A DNA stretch of 64,000 nucleotides from Methylacidiphilum caldifontis (GCF_017310505.1 NZ_CP065957.1:992001-1056000), one strand, 5' to 3'; positions 53,534-62,234 are shown, counted from the first letter of the stretch. Notes: a model not told the origin generated them from the letters alone. A program made the numbers and translations.

Positions 53534-53690
53534 AATATAACTGTGCAGGATTTCTTGTCAATAAAAATGTCAGAAAATTATACACAGCTATTATAACATT
53601 TGATCCTCGCATCTCAGTGGATATTCGCGCAATATTCATTATACCATCAAACTCAAGCTGGTCTTTTTTCTTTAAGTCTTTGTGCGACAT
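53511..53690 (-). CDS. possible 59-codon gene upstream of the HNH gene
   Basis: The frame MSHKDLKKKDQLEFDG...GFEKYD starts with ATG at 53690 and ends at a TGA at 53511-53513, overlapping the HNH start by 23 bases, the same distance as the antitoxin-toxin overlap. It stays open a further ~29 codons upstream without a start (...PAPLKAAS...GQPPEQEYLV), so it may be the 3' end of a broken gene. No family recognised. Confidence 0.3.
   Translation of the reverse strand: MSHKDLKKKDQLEFDGIMNIARISTEMRGSNVIIAVYNFLTFLLTRNPAQLYYGFEKYD
53532..53561 (-). promoter_or_regulatory. candidate promoter overlapping the HNH start
   Basis: Read on the minus strand: TTGACA (53561-53556), an 18-base spacer and TATTAT (53537-53532). 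The -10 box overlaps the first ATG of the HNH gene (53533), so a transcript from it would begin near 53525 and use the second ATG (53518) with an almost absent leader. A second TATAAT at 53582-53577 could serve a longer leader. Confidence 0.4.
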
Positions 53691-54042
53691 AACGAGATAT
53701 TCCTGTTCAGGAGGTTGGCCATCAATACTCGATTTACTCGCAGCTTTGAGCGGCGCAGGCTTTAAAAATCACAATGAGTTTATTTGTCTCTTTTGATTAA
53801 AAGAATGATAATCGGTTCGACCCCTTGATCCGGTTCATAAAAGCCACCAACCAAGCTGAAAATATACCTTTGCAAGGGAATCCCGAGCAGTGTCAAGATT
53901 TCCTGAAAAAGATTGGTTTGAACCTCGCATTGCCGAGCGGACGCTCGACCTTAATGTCGAAATTCCTTTTAAAATCGCCATAAAATGGCGTGCCATGCGG
54001 TTTTGCCTTGAGATGCACTTACAATCTTCCGAAAGTAAAATT
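53691..54042. other. gene fragments between the HNH module and tRNA-Ser
   Basis: On the plus strand a frame is open from 53801 to a TAA at 53981 (FDPLIRFIKATNQAEN...GNPEQCQDFLKKIG) but has no start codon near its beginning, and on the minus strand the frame described upstream of the HNH gene enters from 53777. Both look like pieces of decayed accessory genes. No direct copy of the tRNA 3' end is seen on the far side of the island, so integration into the tRNA gene is not proven. Confidence 0.35.
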
Positions 54043-54134
54043 TGGCGGACAGGGCGGGATTCGAACCCGCGATGGGGTTTTAGCCCCATTCTCAATTTCG
54101 AGTTGAGTGCTTTAAACCTCTCAGCCACCTGTCC
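54043..54134 (-). tRNA. tRNA-Ser (anticodon CGA)
   Basis: On the minus strand the gene begins GGACAGGTGGCTGAGAGG at 54134. The anticodon stem CTCAA/TTGAG encloses CTCGAAA, anticodon CGA. A long variable arm (GGGGCTAAAACCCC-like) and T-arm GCGGGTTCGAATCCCGC are class II features of serine tRNA. CCTGTCC closes the acceptor stem, followed by G and an encoded CCA (54045-54043). The HNH/Panacea island lies on its 3' side. Confidence 0.95.
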
Positions 54135-54205
54135 CTGATAGCTTCAAACCAACACTATATAATCATAAAAAAGAAAGAAAAAAGTTAATTTCATGCAACC
54201 ATAGT

Positions 54206-54661
54206 TTATTGAAGCTGTTTTTCACATTCGCTGATAAGAGCAACGAACTCTTCAACACTTTTGACTCTAAGCAGGCGGTTTTTATTTTTTGATACAATTC
54301 TGGCAAGGGAACCTACCACGACGATATCGGTTGTACTAATTTTCTTAGGGGCACCGATTACGAAAATCAATTGGACCAGAGGAGCATTTTCCCTAAAGAA
54401 TACTCCTGAGGGGAAAAAACCTACCGCTATGACAAGTTCCTTTACCAGTTCGCTTCGGATATGTGGGAAAGCAACCTCCTGTTCAAACCATGTTAAGCCC
54501 GCTTTCTCAGCTTCTATAACAGCATTCAAAAAAGGCTCAAAAGATTGAAGCTGGGGAGCATTCGAAAGGATCTGGACAACTTTTGTTATTGCTTCGAACC
54601 TGTCAGAAGCTGTTAGGTTAAGAAGGACTCGGTCCTGAGTCAAAATATCGGATAGGTTCAT
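54206..54661 (-). CDS. ptsN: PTS EIIA domain protein, nitrogen-PTS (PtsN) type
   Basis: 151 residues from ATG 54661, chosen for its Shine-Dalgarno (GGAGA) and for MNLSDILTQDRVLLNL, the usual PtsN start. The phosphorylatable His is in EQEVAFPHIRSELVKEL, followed by VAVGF-like IAVGFFPSGV and LVQLIFVIGAP. EIIA(Ntr) proteins take phosphate from NPr and regulate potassium or nitrogen metabolism rather than sugar transport. EI(Ntr) and NPr are not in the window. It follows nadK (54713) by about 50 bases on the same strand. Confidence 0.85.
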   Translation of the reverse strand: MNLSDILTQDRVLLNLTASDRFEAITKVVQILSNAPQLQSFEPFLNAVIEAEKAGLTWFEQEVAFPHIRSELVKELVIAVGFFPSGVFFRENAPLVQLIFVIGAPKKISTTDIVVVGSLARIVSKNKNRLLRVKSVEEFVALISECEKQLQ

Positions 54662-54712
54662 CGTTGTCTCTCCGTAAAAACCACAGAACATTCATGCCGG
54701 ACAAATACCTCA

Positions 54713-55579
54713 TTAGTCCTCGACAGCAGCACCGCTCCATCTTAGCTTTTTCCTTAATATTTCAAAAAAATCTCTCTCTTCAAGAAATCCCAGGACCACG
54801 CTTTCTGGTCTAGCTTCAACCTGAAGCCAATCCCCTGGATGAAGATCTCCATAAGCTATCCCATCATATTCAAGCCGCACCGGTCCTCCCCCCAAAGGGA
54901 TAGAAAAGCGTAAAACCATCTCCTCGGCAAAGACCAAGCTCCTATTTGTCAGGGTATGGGGACAGATAGGATTTAGACTAAAAACCTTCGATTCAGGAAC
55001 AACAATAGGCCCTCCAGTAGACAAGGCATAAGCAGTGGATCCGGTAGGTGTTGCAATAACAAGACCATCGGATTGATATTCGGTTACTAGGTTTCCTTGG
55101 GCAAAGACATCGATAGTAGTCATGTGGGAAAAAGATCCCCTGAAAAGCACAATATCATTGAGAGAACAAGGAATCTCAAAATCTTTTCCATAGGCACTGC
55201 CTATAGCTTTAAGAACCATTCGTGGACTTTTTCTAAAATGACCAGTTAAAATTTTGGGTAGCTCAGGAATAATTTCATCTCTGGAAACCGCTGTTAAAAA
55301 TCCAAGACTGCCTGTATTTACCCCGAAAATAGGCACTTGCGATGGAAAAATTTCATGGGCTATGCGAATAATTGTTCCATCTCCACCTGCTGCCAGGATT
55401 AGATCCACTTCAGTAGAAATTTGGCTTAAGGAAACACCCTTTAGTCCTACCAGTCTTGCCGTAGAATCTTCAAGTGAAAAACAGACATTGTGTTTCTTAA
55501 AATATTCAAGAAGCTCTAGGAGAAGTTCAAGAGCACCTCTTTTCTCTTTATTGACAAAAAGGCCGACTCGTAAAGACAT
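54713..55579 (-). CDS. nadK: NAD kinase
   Basis: 288 residues from the ATG at 55579 (a GTG at 55618 would add 13). The start MSLRVGLFVNKEK leads to the DLILAAGGDGTIIRIAH motif with the catalytic GGDG, then GVNTGSLGFLTAV, LNDIVLFRGSF and SDGLVIATPTGSTAYALSTGGPIV. It phosphorylates NAD to NADP. The gene sits upstream of ptsN and is divergent from the PfkB kinase, with about 170 bases between. Confidence 0.94.
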   Translation of the reverse strand: MSLRVGLFVNKEKRGALELLLELLEYFKKHNVCFSLEDSTARLVGLKGVSLSQISTEVDLILAAGGDGTIIRIAHEIFPSQVPIFGVNTGSLGFLTAVSRDEIIPELPKILTGHFRKSPRMVLKAIGSAYGKDFEIPCSLNDIVLFRGSFSHMTTIDVFAQGNLVTEYQSDGLVIATPTGSTAYALSTGGPIVVPESKVFSLNPICPHTLTNRSLVFAEEMVLRFSIPLGGGPVRLEYDGIAYGDLHPGDWLQVEARPESVVLGFLEERDFFEILRKKLRWSGAAVED

Positions 55580-55747
55580 AGCTTTAGAAAGGAAGATTCT
55601 TCTTTCTTCTATATCCACAATAAGTCGTTCCCAGACATCCGCAATCTTTTTATCCTTTAAAAAAAAACCTGCTCTTGATTTTTTCTTTTGTTGTTCATCT
55701 CAAAAGAATCTTTTTCTTTTTCTACTCATCCGTAAAATTTTTTTCCA

Positions 55748-56668
55748 ATGAAGAACGTGGATGTCCTTGCTATCGGGCATAGCTGTTATGACCTCTCCTT
55801 TTTCGTAGAGAACGACCCGCAAAGCGATGAAAAGACTACAGCCACAGACCTTATCCTTTGTGGAGGAGGACCTGCAGCAAACGCCGCGGTAGCGGTTAGC
55901 AGGCTTGGAGGCAAATCAGCGTTTTGCGGGTATGCAGGTTTAGATCCCTTAGGAGAAATGATTAGCAAGGAATTTAGAGATGAAGGAGTGGATACTTCCC
56001 TCTTGATAAGAAAAGAATATCCAACTCCGGTTGCCTGTTGCCTTGTTAAACCTAGCGGGCAAAGGGCCGTCGTCAATTATAGAAAAAAGACTCCATGCCT
56101 GGACCCTGGAGAGATCGACATTTTTGCTATAAGACCTAAGGTTATTCTTTTTGATGGGCATGAGCCAGCGGTTTCTTTGAAATTCCTAAACAGGGCTAAA
56201 GAAGAAGGCATTCCGACCGTGCTTGATGCTGGTTCATTGCATGAAGGCAGCTCGTTACTTGCTCCACAGGTCGATTACCTCGTCGCTTCAGAAAAGTTTA
56301 TCCAACAACTCACAGCAGTAAAGGATCCAAAGGCAGCTTTTGAAAAATCATCAAAACTCTATTCCCATCTCGTCGTTACCCTTGGAGAAATGGGTCTGTT
56401 TTGGAGTCATGCAAACAAAAAGGGGATGATAAAAAGCTTGCCCATTAAACCTGTAGATACCAATGGTGCAGGAGATGTTTTCCATGGGGCTTTTTCCCTT
56501 GGCCTAGCCCATGGAATGGAGTGGAATAGCCTGCTTCTTTTTTCCACGGTTGCAGCCGGATTAAGCTGTACTCGCAAAGGTGCAAGAACCTCTTTTCCAT
56601 CTAAAGAAGAAGTTGAAAATTGGTTAAAAAAAATTAAGCTTGAAGATTTTCTCCTTTTCCCCTTTTAG
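55748..56668 (+). CDS. PfkB-family carbohydrate kinase
   Basis: 306 residues of the ribokinase fold. The N-terminal CGGGPAANAAVAVSRLGGKSAFCGYAGLDPLG binds the sugar; the C-terminal DTNGAGDVFHGAFSLGL contains the catalytic Asp and anion hole; VVTLGEMGLFWS precedes the ATP loop. The exact sugar (ribose, fructose, adenosine, sulfofructose and others are possible) cannot be told from the sequence. No sugar transporter or pathway gene adjoins it. Confidence 0.85.
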   Translation: MKNVDVLAIGHSCYDLSFFVENDPQSDEKTTATDLILCGGGPAANAAVAVSRLGGKSAFCGYAGLDPLGEMISKEFRDEGVDTSLLIRKEYPTPVACCLVKPSGQRAVVNYRKKTPCLDPGEIDIFAIRPKVILFDGHEPAVSLKFLNRAKEEGIPTVLDAGSLHEGSSLLAPQVDYLVASEKFIQQLTAVKDPKAAFEKSSKLYSHLVVTLGEMGLFWSHANKKGMIKSLPIKPVDTNGAGDVFHGAFSLGLAHGMEWNSLLLFSTVAAGLSCTRKGARTSFPSKEEVENWLKKIKLEDFLLFPF

Positions 56669-56691
56669 GAGCATCTACAAAAATAACAATC

Positions 56692-56713
56692 AAGGCTGTT
56701 GTCGTTGCCTTTT
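56692..56713 (+). terminator. weak terminator-like hairpin after the PfkB kinase gene
   Basis: AAGGC (56692-56696) can pair with GCCTT (56707-56711), followed by TT and AAAAGCTTTTTT. The stem is only five bases, so this is a weak candidate; the rest of the gap to 56955 is AT-rich with nothing clear. Confidence 0.25.
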
Positions 56714-56955
56714 AAAAGCTTTTTTACCTCTAAATATTGCTACAATAGTTGAAATTGAAAATTTGCCCAAAACATGAACCATTCAAAAATAAGTTGAAAT
56801 TAAGCTAAAACCAAAGAAAGACTTAAGTTCTTGCCGGAGATCTGAAAAGAGCGCAGCAAATCTTCAAAATAGAAGGGAATCAACAGGTAAAAATTTATAC
56901 AATTTTTAAAAAAGCTGAAACTGCTCACAAAAACTTTTTAAAAATCTTAATGGCC

Positions 56956-57996
56956 CTAGTTAACACGACTCATCCGGCAACCATGACAAGAAAAACCTGC
57001 TCCAAAACTAAAAAGCAATATCTCTTTTTCTTTGAGTTGAAGTTCAATCCCTTTTTGAAAAGCGAACAAAACAGAAGGACTGCTCATATTACCGTAATCT
57101 CTTAGGACCTCAGCACTTTCTTCAAAGCGATTGGCAGGGAACCTCTTTTTGAGCTCAATAAGCACTTCTTTTCCCCCAGGATGAACAATAAGCTTCCGGC
57201 AATGGACCGAAGGATTATCCTCATACTTTTTATAAAGTTCAAAAACTGCTCCCGCAGCTAATACCGGAACAGTTCGATGAAGTTTATTACGCAGTTTTCC
57301 ATAAGCATTCTCAAAGCGTAGCAGTTCTCTGTTTTTGGGAATATGAAGTGAAAAAAAATCCTTACTTTGCCATCCTAATCCTTCTTTTGATCCATGCCAA
57401 AGGGTAGCACAACATCCATCGGCAAAAATACACATACTAACCAAACAACCCGGATCATCATCAACATAAAAGGCAGTAGAGGAAAGCTCAACAGAAACTG
57501 CGGCAGCATAACAACTTGGATTTTCATTCAAAAAACTTTTTACGGCATGAAGTGTAGGCAAAGCCGCTCCACAGCCATGTCCAACGATATCTATAAGAAA
57601 ACTGTCCGCCCGCATTCCTACTCTTTCAGCAATATGGCTAGAAAGTCCTGGACAGAGGTAACCTGTACAGGTACAAACAAAAAGGGCATCGAGATCAGAA
57701 GGCCTGAGTTCAGATCTTTCAAGAACTTCACAGAGTGTTTTAGCCGCTAATTTTGGAGCCAGTTCTTCAAATTTCTTGTTCAAGCTTTCTGCCGACATAT
57801 CAAAGACCATTTCAATGGGATCGACTGCAAAATGTCTTTTGTCTATCCAACTGTCGCCTAGAAGAATTTTCTTTACCAGATCAACAGAAGATGCTTTCAG
57901 GGTACGTGCTACTCGAGAGCGACTAAAAATCTCCCAACATTCAGACTGCTTGTATCCCTGTTCTGGGACCAAGGAGAATATAGATTGTAGAAACAT
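56956..57996 (-). CDS. type III polyketide synthase (chalcone-synthase-like)
   Basis: 346 residues of the thiolase fold. The catalytic triad is visible: Cys142 in VGHGCGAALPTL, His272 in IVHPGGKEVL and Asn303 in DYGNMSSPSVLF. Other motifs are CTCTGYLCPGLS and AADG-like IFADGCCATLW. Type III synthases extend an acyl-CoA with malonyl-CoA and cyclise the chain to pyrones, resorcinols or phloroglucinols. The next genes upstream on the strand encode an FAD oxidoreductase (64-base gap) and a methyltransferase, so it probably makes a modified aromatic lipid or pigment. Starter and chain length are unknown. Confidence 0.9.
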   Translation of the reverse strand: MFLQSIFSLVPEQGYKQSECWEIFSRSRVARTLKASSVDLVKKILLGDSWIDKRHFAVDPIEMVFDMSAESLNKKFEELAPKLAAKTLCEVLERSELRPSDLDALFVCTCTGYLCPGLSSHIAERVGMRADSFLIDIVGHGCGAALPTLHAVKSFLNENPSCYAAAVSVELSSTAFYVDDDPGCLVSMCIFADGCCATLWHGSKEGLGWQSKDFFSLHIPKNRELLRFENAYGKLRNKLHRTVPVLAAGAVFELYKKYEDNPSVHCRKLIVHPGGKEVLIELKKRFPANRFEESAEVLRDYGNMSSPSVLFAFQKGIELQLKEKEILLFSFGAGFSCHGCRMSRVN

Positions 57997-58060
57997 ATTT
58001 TAGACTATTAAAAATATAGTGAAAAACTGCCTTATGGATGAGTTTTTTTTCCATCTTAGC

Positions 58061-59101
58061 TTATCCTTTTCTATCAAAAAACGAGAAATGATCCTTGGCT
58101 CGGGTGAGCTTGTAAAGGCTTTTGACAACACTGTTCTGAGTAAGAAAATGAAGAAGCAATTCTTGTTCATTCAGAAGTAGTGGATGTAAACAAAGACCAA
58201 GATAAACCCGCAAAGAAAATCGCTTTTTAAGTTTCTGATTAATGCTTTCTACCGCTTGAAGCCAACTGAGTTTTCCCAGAGCATAAAGTACAAGATCGTC
58301 TGCAGCTATGGCTGCTGATTCCATAGCCATCGCCATACCATTACCCATAAAAGGGGGGACGGTCACAAAACTATCTCCAATTTTGACAACTTGTTGGTTA
58401 GGTTGTAGAAATCCCAGAGAAAAAGAAGGAACAGCTGCAAAACTCTCCTCTAAAAACTGGCTTTTTTCAAAATAAAGGTAAGGTTTATTCAAGTTCAATA
58501 CCCTAAGATAACCTGCGAACAGATCTTTTTTGGAAGTAGCTGAAACTTTGCATTTCTTAAAGAGCCCGCATAGATTTACTGTTTGGCTATCGATTTTGCA
58601 AAATCCCAGATAACCCTGAGTCGCTGCATACATCTCTAGATCGTGATCAAGTTTTACTCCTTGAAGATGGACTTTTAAGCCGATCCATTCACCCGCTTCC
58701 TTTTTTTTGCCGCAAGCAATCACCATCCCTTCTTTAAAAGAAGGAGAGCAGTAGGATCTCGTATAAAGGATCCCTCCACAATCCATAAAGCGGTAAGCCA
58801 GCAGGCTGTCCAGGTTTTCTCTCGGAGTAAGATAAACAGGAAAAGGAAATTTCAAGAAAAACTTTCTTTTATCTCCTATGGTAAAACTGGCTTCTTGAGC
58901 TTTGGGAAACTTTTCTAAAATATCTTCAATCCCTAGTTTCTGTATAACCCAGAAGGGAAGTCCAGAAAGAAACTCTCCGCAGACCTTTTTAAGGGGATAA
59001 TCACAAGCTTCATAAACCCATACAGGGATATCAAACCTACGCAAGCAGATTCCCAGAGAAAGCCCTGCGATCCCTCCGCCTATGATAGTGATGGGTTTCA
59101 C
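58061..59101 (-). CDS. FAD-dependent oxidoreductase
   Basis: 346 residues. It begins ITIIGGGIAGLSLGICLRRF, the Rossmann dinucleotide motif with VWVYEACD as the ribose-binding acid. The C-terminal FAD motif is KIGDSFVTVPPFMGNGMAMAMESA. Together this suggests a geranylgeranyl-reductase or aromatic hydroxylase-like flavoprotein. The 4-base overlap with the methyltransferase and the nearby type III polyketide synthase point to tailoring of a polyketide, e.g. ring hydroxylation to a quinone. Substrate not known. Confidence 0.85.
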   Translation of the reverse strand: MKPITIIGGGIAGLSLGICLRRFDIPVWVYEACDYPLKKVCGEFLSGLPFWVIQKLGIEDILEKFPKAQEASFTIGDKRKFFLKFPFPVYLTPRENLDSLLAYRFMDCGGILYTRSYCSPSFKEGMVIACGKKKEAGEWIGLKVHLQGVKLDHDLEMYAATQGYLGFCKIDSQTVNLCGLFKKCKVSATSKKDLFAGYLRVLNLNKPYLYFEKSQFLEESFAAVPSFSLGFLQPNQQVVKIGDSFVTVPPFMGNGMAMAMESAAIAADDLVLYALGKLSWLQAVESINQKLKKRFSLRVYLGLCLHPLLLNEQELLLHFLTQNSVVKSLYKLTRAKDHFSFFDRKG

Positions 59102-59784
59102 TTTACAATCGCTTCAAACCTATAAGCACCTAACCAAGTCATCTTTATTTGATAGGGCCAATCAACTCGATGAAGACCAAGAAAAACAGGAAGTTCATCA
59201 CCATAAAATCCACTTTTAATGCTTAACAAGCCGTCATGAAAAGTAATCGGGTTAAGCCCTACTAACCGCAGCAAGGAGAGTTCAACCAAAGTTAACCCGC
59301 TACGCAAAGGCTCACAAAAAAAAAGAAACGAAGGCTTTATTTTGTTTATCCACTCTCCCAACCCCTCCAATTGAGAAGAGGAAAAATGATGAAGCACCAT
59401 GTTCGCTAGAATGCCCTGAAAAGAAGAGGAATCGACAAAATCCTTGCATTTTATAAACTCAAAGAGATCCATCCTTATCCAATTCCAGTCTTTTGGCCAA
59501 CCTTGCGGTCTTGGGATTCGATCCAATCCGGTTAAGTTCATCTTCTGCCTAAGGAGGCTATCTCGATAAAGAAATTGGCCTAAGGAACCATCTCCTGCCC
59601 CTATCTCCAGGAAAACTGCTGGCTTATCCAAAAAAGAAAGGCTATTTTTAACTTTCCTTTTAAACCAAAAGAAATTGCCCATTATAAAATTAATTTTCTT
59701 AAGGCCCCTTCTGCCCTTTATCGCTTCAACCGAGTCAGGGGGAAAAATGTCCAGGTACTCCATCTCTTCAAGCTTTCTTTCCAT
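59098..59784 (-). CDS. class I SAM-dependent methyltransferase
   Basis: 228 residues. The SAM motif is FLEIGAGDGSLGQFLYR, with LTGLDRIPRPQ, NWIRMDLFEF and ILANMVLHHFSSSQLEGL further on. The start overlaps nothing upstream, and the stop overlaps the FAD gene by 4 bases, so it is first in the operon with the oxidoreductase and the type III polyketide synthase. It resembles the methyltransferases that accompany type III synthases in other bacteria. It may methylate the polyketide ring or its acid. Confidence 0.83.
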   Translation of the reverse strand: MERKLEEMEYLDIFPPDSVEAIKGRRGLKKINFIMGNFFWFKRKVKNSLSFLDKPAVFLEIGAGDGSLGQFLYRDSLLRQKMNLTGLDRIPRPQGWPKDWNWIRMDLFEFIKCKDFVDSSSFQGILANMVLHHFSSSQLEGLGEWINKIKPSFLFFCEPLRSGLTLVELSLLRLVGLNPITFHDGLLSIKSGFYGDELPVFLGLHRVDWPYQIKMTWLGAYRFEAIVK

Positions 59785-60122
59785 GGCTTGGTTTATCCCA
59801 ACTCTTGGGGAAAAAAAAGATCCTTCTGCCCATTACCTTATCCAATGGCTTGCCCTTCGCAATAGGTTAATTCACAAAGCAGAAGATGGGTTCTAACCTC
59901 CTAAAAACTTCATTACAACCCGATCAAAAGGACAACTCGGTCTTAGCTGCAATCCATTCCCAGTCTACCCATTTAAGGGATTTGCCCTTTGGCAGTCCCC
60001 CCCCCGGGCTTTATTCTTGATACGGTTCCCAAAGCAATAGGACCAACCTAGTCCAGAGAAGAGAGAACAAAAACTCTTCTTTTAACTCTCTCTCTATGCC
60101 CCGATTAGCTTAATCTACTCGA
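59785..60122. other. intergenic region without a convincing gene
   Basis: A short plus-strand frame of 39 codons (59784-59897) has no family match. AGAAGAG (60056-60062) can pair with CTCTTCT (60075-60081) followed by TTT on the plus strand, a weak terminator-like hairpin; no gene on that strand needs one. The promoter of the polyketide operon must lie close to 59800 but no clear -35/-10 pair stands out. Confidence 0.35.
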
Positions 60123-62234
60123 TTAGGGGCTCCAAGGAAAAGGTCCTACTACAAGGCCGGAAGGTTTCAATCCGACTGTATATACAGTCGGGTTAGAGGA
60201 AGAAATCGGGGTTACTGCATAAACCCCCTGACTAACCGGAGATGAAACTGTAACTAGGGTATTTCCATTGGTGACAAAAGGAGAAGCTACAGCTAGAGAA
60301 GATCCCGAAAGGAAAATCCCCTGATAATTAGTTCCTGCTGAAGGAGAATAGCCATTATCCAAAGACGCATTGACTGTAAGCGATCCTCCGGCTTTCATCG
60401 CGATACCACCTGGAAATACAAAACCGGGAAAGCCAAGGATATCCCTGCTCATCGCAAATTGAGAAGGATTTCCTGGATTGACCGTCAAATTCCCACTCAC
60501 ATTGAGAAGAAGATTACCACCCGCATTGGGAACGGTTAAGGTTAATCCCTGAACGCCGTTGACTGTGGCCTGCTCCATAAAGGTAGAAGTATTGCCTGAG
60601 TTAATCACCGCATTCCCATTTACCGCTAAATTGATGAACTGAGGTCCTGTCCCATCCGCATTCAGTGTAATGTTAGTAGAGCTAAAGGGCCCGTTGGCTA
60701 ACTGGAAACCATTCAACAAGGGATTGGATTTTGAAACGAAATGATTGACATTACCACTGAGGGTAAGATCAAGCGATTGAACCGTCAAAACAGCCCCACC
60801 CACAAGACTACCTCCAGTAAAAGATACATTTTGAGCTAAGAGATTGGTAGCTAGCACAAAAGGATATCCGGGAGAAAACCCGCTACCCAAAAAAACATTG
60901 GTAAGCCCATTTTCTGAAGAATAACTTACTGTTCCTCCTAAATAACCAGGTCCTGTTGCACTACGGAAAATAAAAGTCGTTGGGGAATCCTCAGCGCTAA
61001 AAGAGATCGTTCCATTCGAAAATACCCCCCCTTTAGGAAAAATTCCTGTTCCCGAAGGATTAGTAGCCGCCACTATAATTTCATCATGACCGCTGATCGT
61101 GCCGTAGTTGGCAATCCCACCTTGCCAAGCTCTTAAAGTAACGTTCTGATCAACATCTTCGCTTTCCTGCCCACCCGTAATTGACCCATAATTAATGATA
61201 GAACCATTGACATTGATGACGATCGGTTGGTCTTCAAAAGATACAATCGAGCCATAATTGTATAGAGAACCACTGTACTGCCTGTTCGCAATAGTCAAAG
61301 GACCCGAAAAGGCTAACGTCCCATGATTAGCTAAAACCGTGGACCAAACCAGGCTTCCATAACCAGGAGCTCCAGTAGGAGGTAATACCACATTGCCTCC
61401 CGTTATATTGATACTTCCATTGCTAATCGCTGTAGCGATCACAAAAGGGTTTTCATCTTCTGACCCATGAATATTTAAGCTACCCAGAACACTAAAGGCA
61501 CCATTGGCTGGAATTGTAAAGCCCTGTGCACTGGCATTAATGGCATAGCCAGTGATCAGGCTTACTCCTCCCTTAGCCACAATCCCTCCTTCCCCAGGTT
61601 CCCCTTTTAAAGCTGCAATGTTTACCGAGGAAGGAGCTGCAATCAGAATCATCGCCCCAGGCTTTTCGGATCTCAATGTTGCCCCATTCATCACCGTAAC
61701 GAAACTGCCCGGCGTATCTTTGGCAATGCTCACGGAACCTCCAAAATTGGAGGGATTTATCGAATAACCAAAAAGACCTATTCCAGCTGGAGCATTGATC
61801 GTCCCTGAGGGTCCCACGATGATCCCACTGCCGTTTGCTAAAAAGAAGACAACATCACCTGCCACGGTGATATTCCCATAGATCTGGGAGGGATTGCCAC
61901 TGACGTCTACATTTAATAATGTCGCTATGGTTGGACCAGGAAAATTTTTAACGATCCCAAAGTGAGCAGCTGAGCCCACATTAAACCCTGGGGGCTGATT
62001 GACATTTAAATTATAAGCTGGACCTCCCCATAGTATAGAGGTAAATGGACTATCCACATGAAGAGAGTTTCCAGGCGGGTTCAACGTCGCCGACCCACTC
62101 ACTACTTGCCCATGACCAGGGAGTTGGTTCGGAGCAGGAGGAATAAAAGCTAAAAGCTTCTGACTACAAAGGCTAACTAAAAATAGAGATAAAAAAAGAA
62201 ACTTCCTTAATTTTTTCAAAAAGTTCTTATTCAT
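60123..62234 (-). CDS. secreted haemagglutinin-like (two-partner secretion) beta-helix protein
   Basis: 703 residues from the ATG at 62234, chosen because a purine stretch (GGGGGGAAAA) lies before it and a signal peptide (FLKKLRKFLFLSLFLVSLCSQKLLAF) starts there. The first mature part resembles the TPS/filamentous-haemagglutinin N-domain: VVSGSATLNPPGNSLHV, SAAHFGIVKNFPGP and GDVVFFLANGSGIIVGPSGTI (cf. NPNGIxFG). The rest is rich in G, N, S, T with repeats of beta-strand length (IYGNITVAG, VSGNLTVNPGN) as in right-handed beta helices. It is probably exported as an adhesin or surface protein. No TpsB transporter gene adjoins it. Confidence 0.75.
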   Translation of the reverse strand: MNKNFLKKLRKFLFLSLFLVSLCSQKLLAFIPPAPNQLPGHGQVVSGSATLNPPGNSLHVDSPFTSILWGGPAYNLNVNQPPGFNVGSAAHFGIVKNFPGPTIATLLNVDVSGNPSQIYGNITVAGDVVFFLANGSGIIVGPSGTINAPAGIGLFGYSINPSNFGGSVSIAKDTPGSFVTVMNGATLRSEKPGAMILIAAPSSVNIAALKGEPGEGGIVAKGGVSLITGYAINASAQGFTIPANGAFSVLGSLNIHGSEDENPFVIATAISNGSINITGGNVVLPPTGAPGYGSLVWSTVLANHGTLAFSGPLTIANRQYSGSLYNYGSIVSFEDQPIVINVNGSIINYGSITGGQESEDVDQNVTLRAWQGGIANYGTISGHDEIIVAATNPSGTGIFPKGGVFSNGTISFSAEDSPTTFIFRSATGPGYLGGTVSYSSENGLTNVFLGSGFSPGYPFVLATNLLAQNVSFTGGSLVGGAVLTVQSLDLTLSGNVNHFVSKSNPLLNGFQLANGPFSSTNITLNADGTGPQFINLAVNGNAVINSGNTSTFMEQATVNGVQGLTLTVPNAGGNLLLNVSGNLTVNPGNPSQFAMSRDILGFPGFVFPGGIAMKAGGSLTVNASLDNGYSPSAGTNYQGIFLSGSSLAVASPFVTNGNTLVTVSSPVSQGVYAVTPISSSNPTVYTVGLKPSGLVVGPFPWSP

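Noticed and set aside
53835-54138. Open frames on both strands over the tRNA-Ser gene
   Set aside because: They run through the tRNA sequence and have no protein-like pattern; they are chance frames.
57394-57750. 118-codon frame opposite the polyketide synthase gene
   Set aside because: It is antisense to conserved catalytic motifs and shows no family resemblance.
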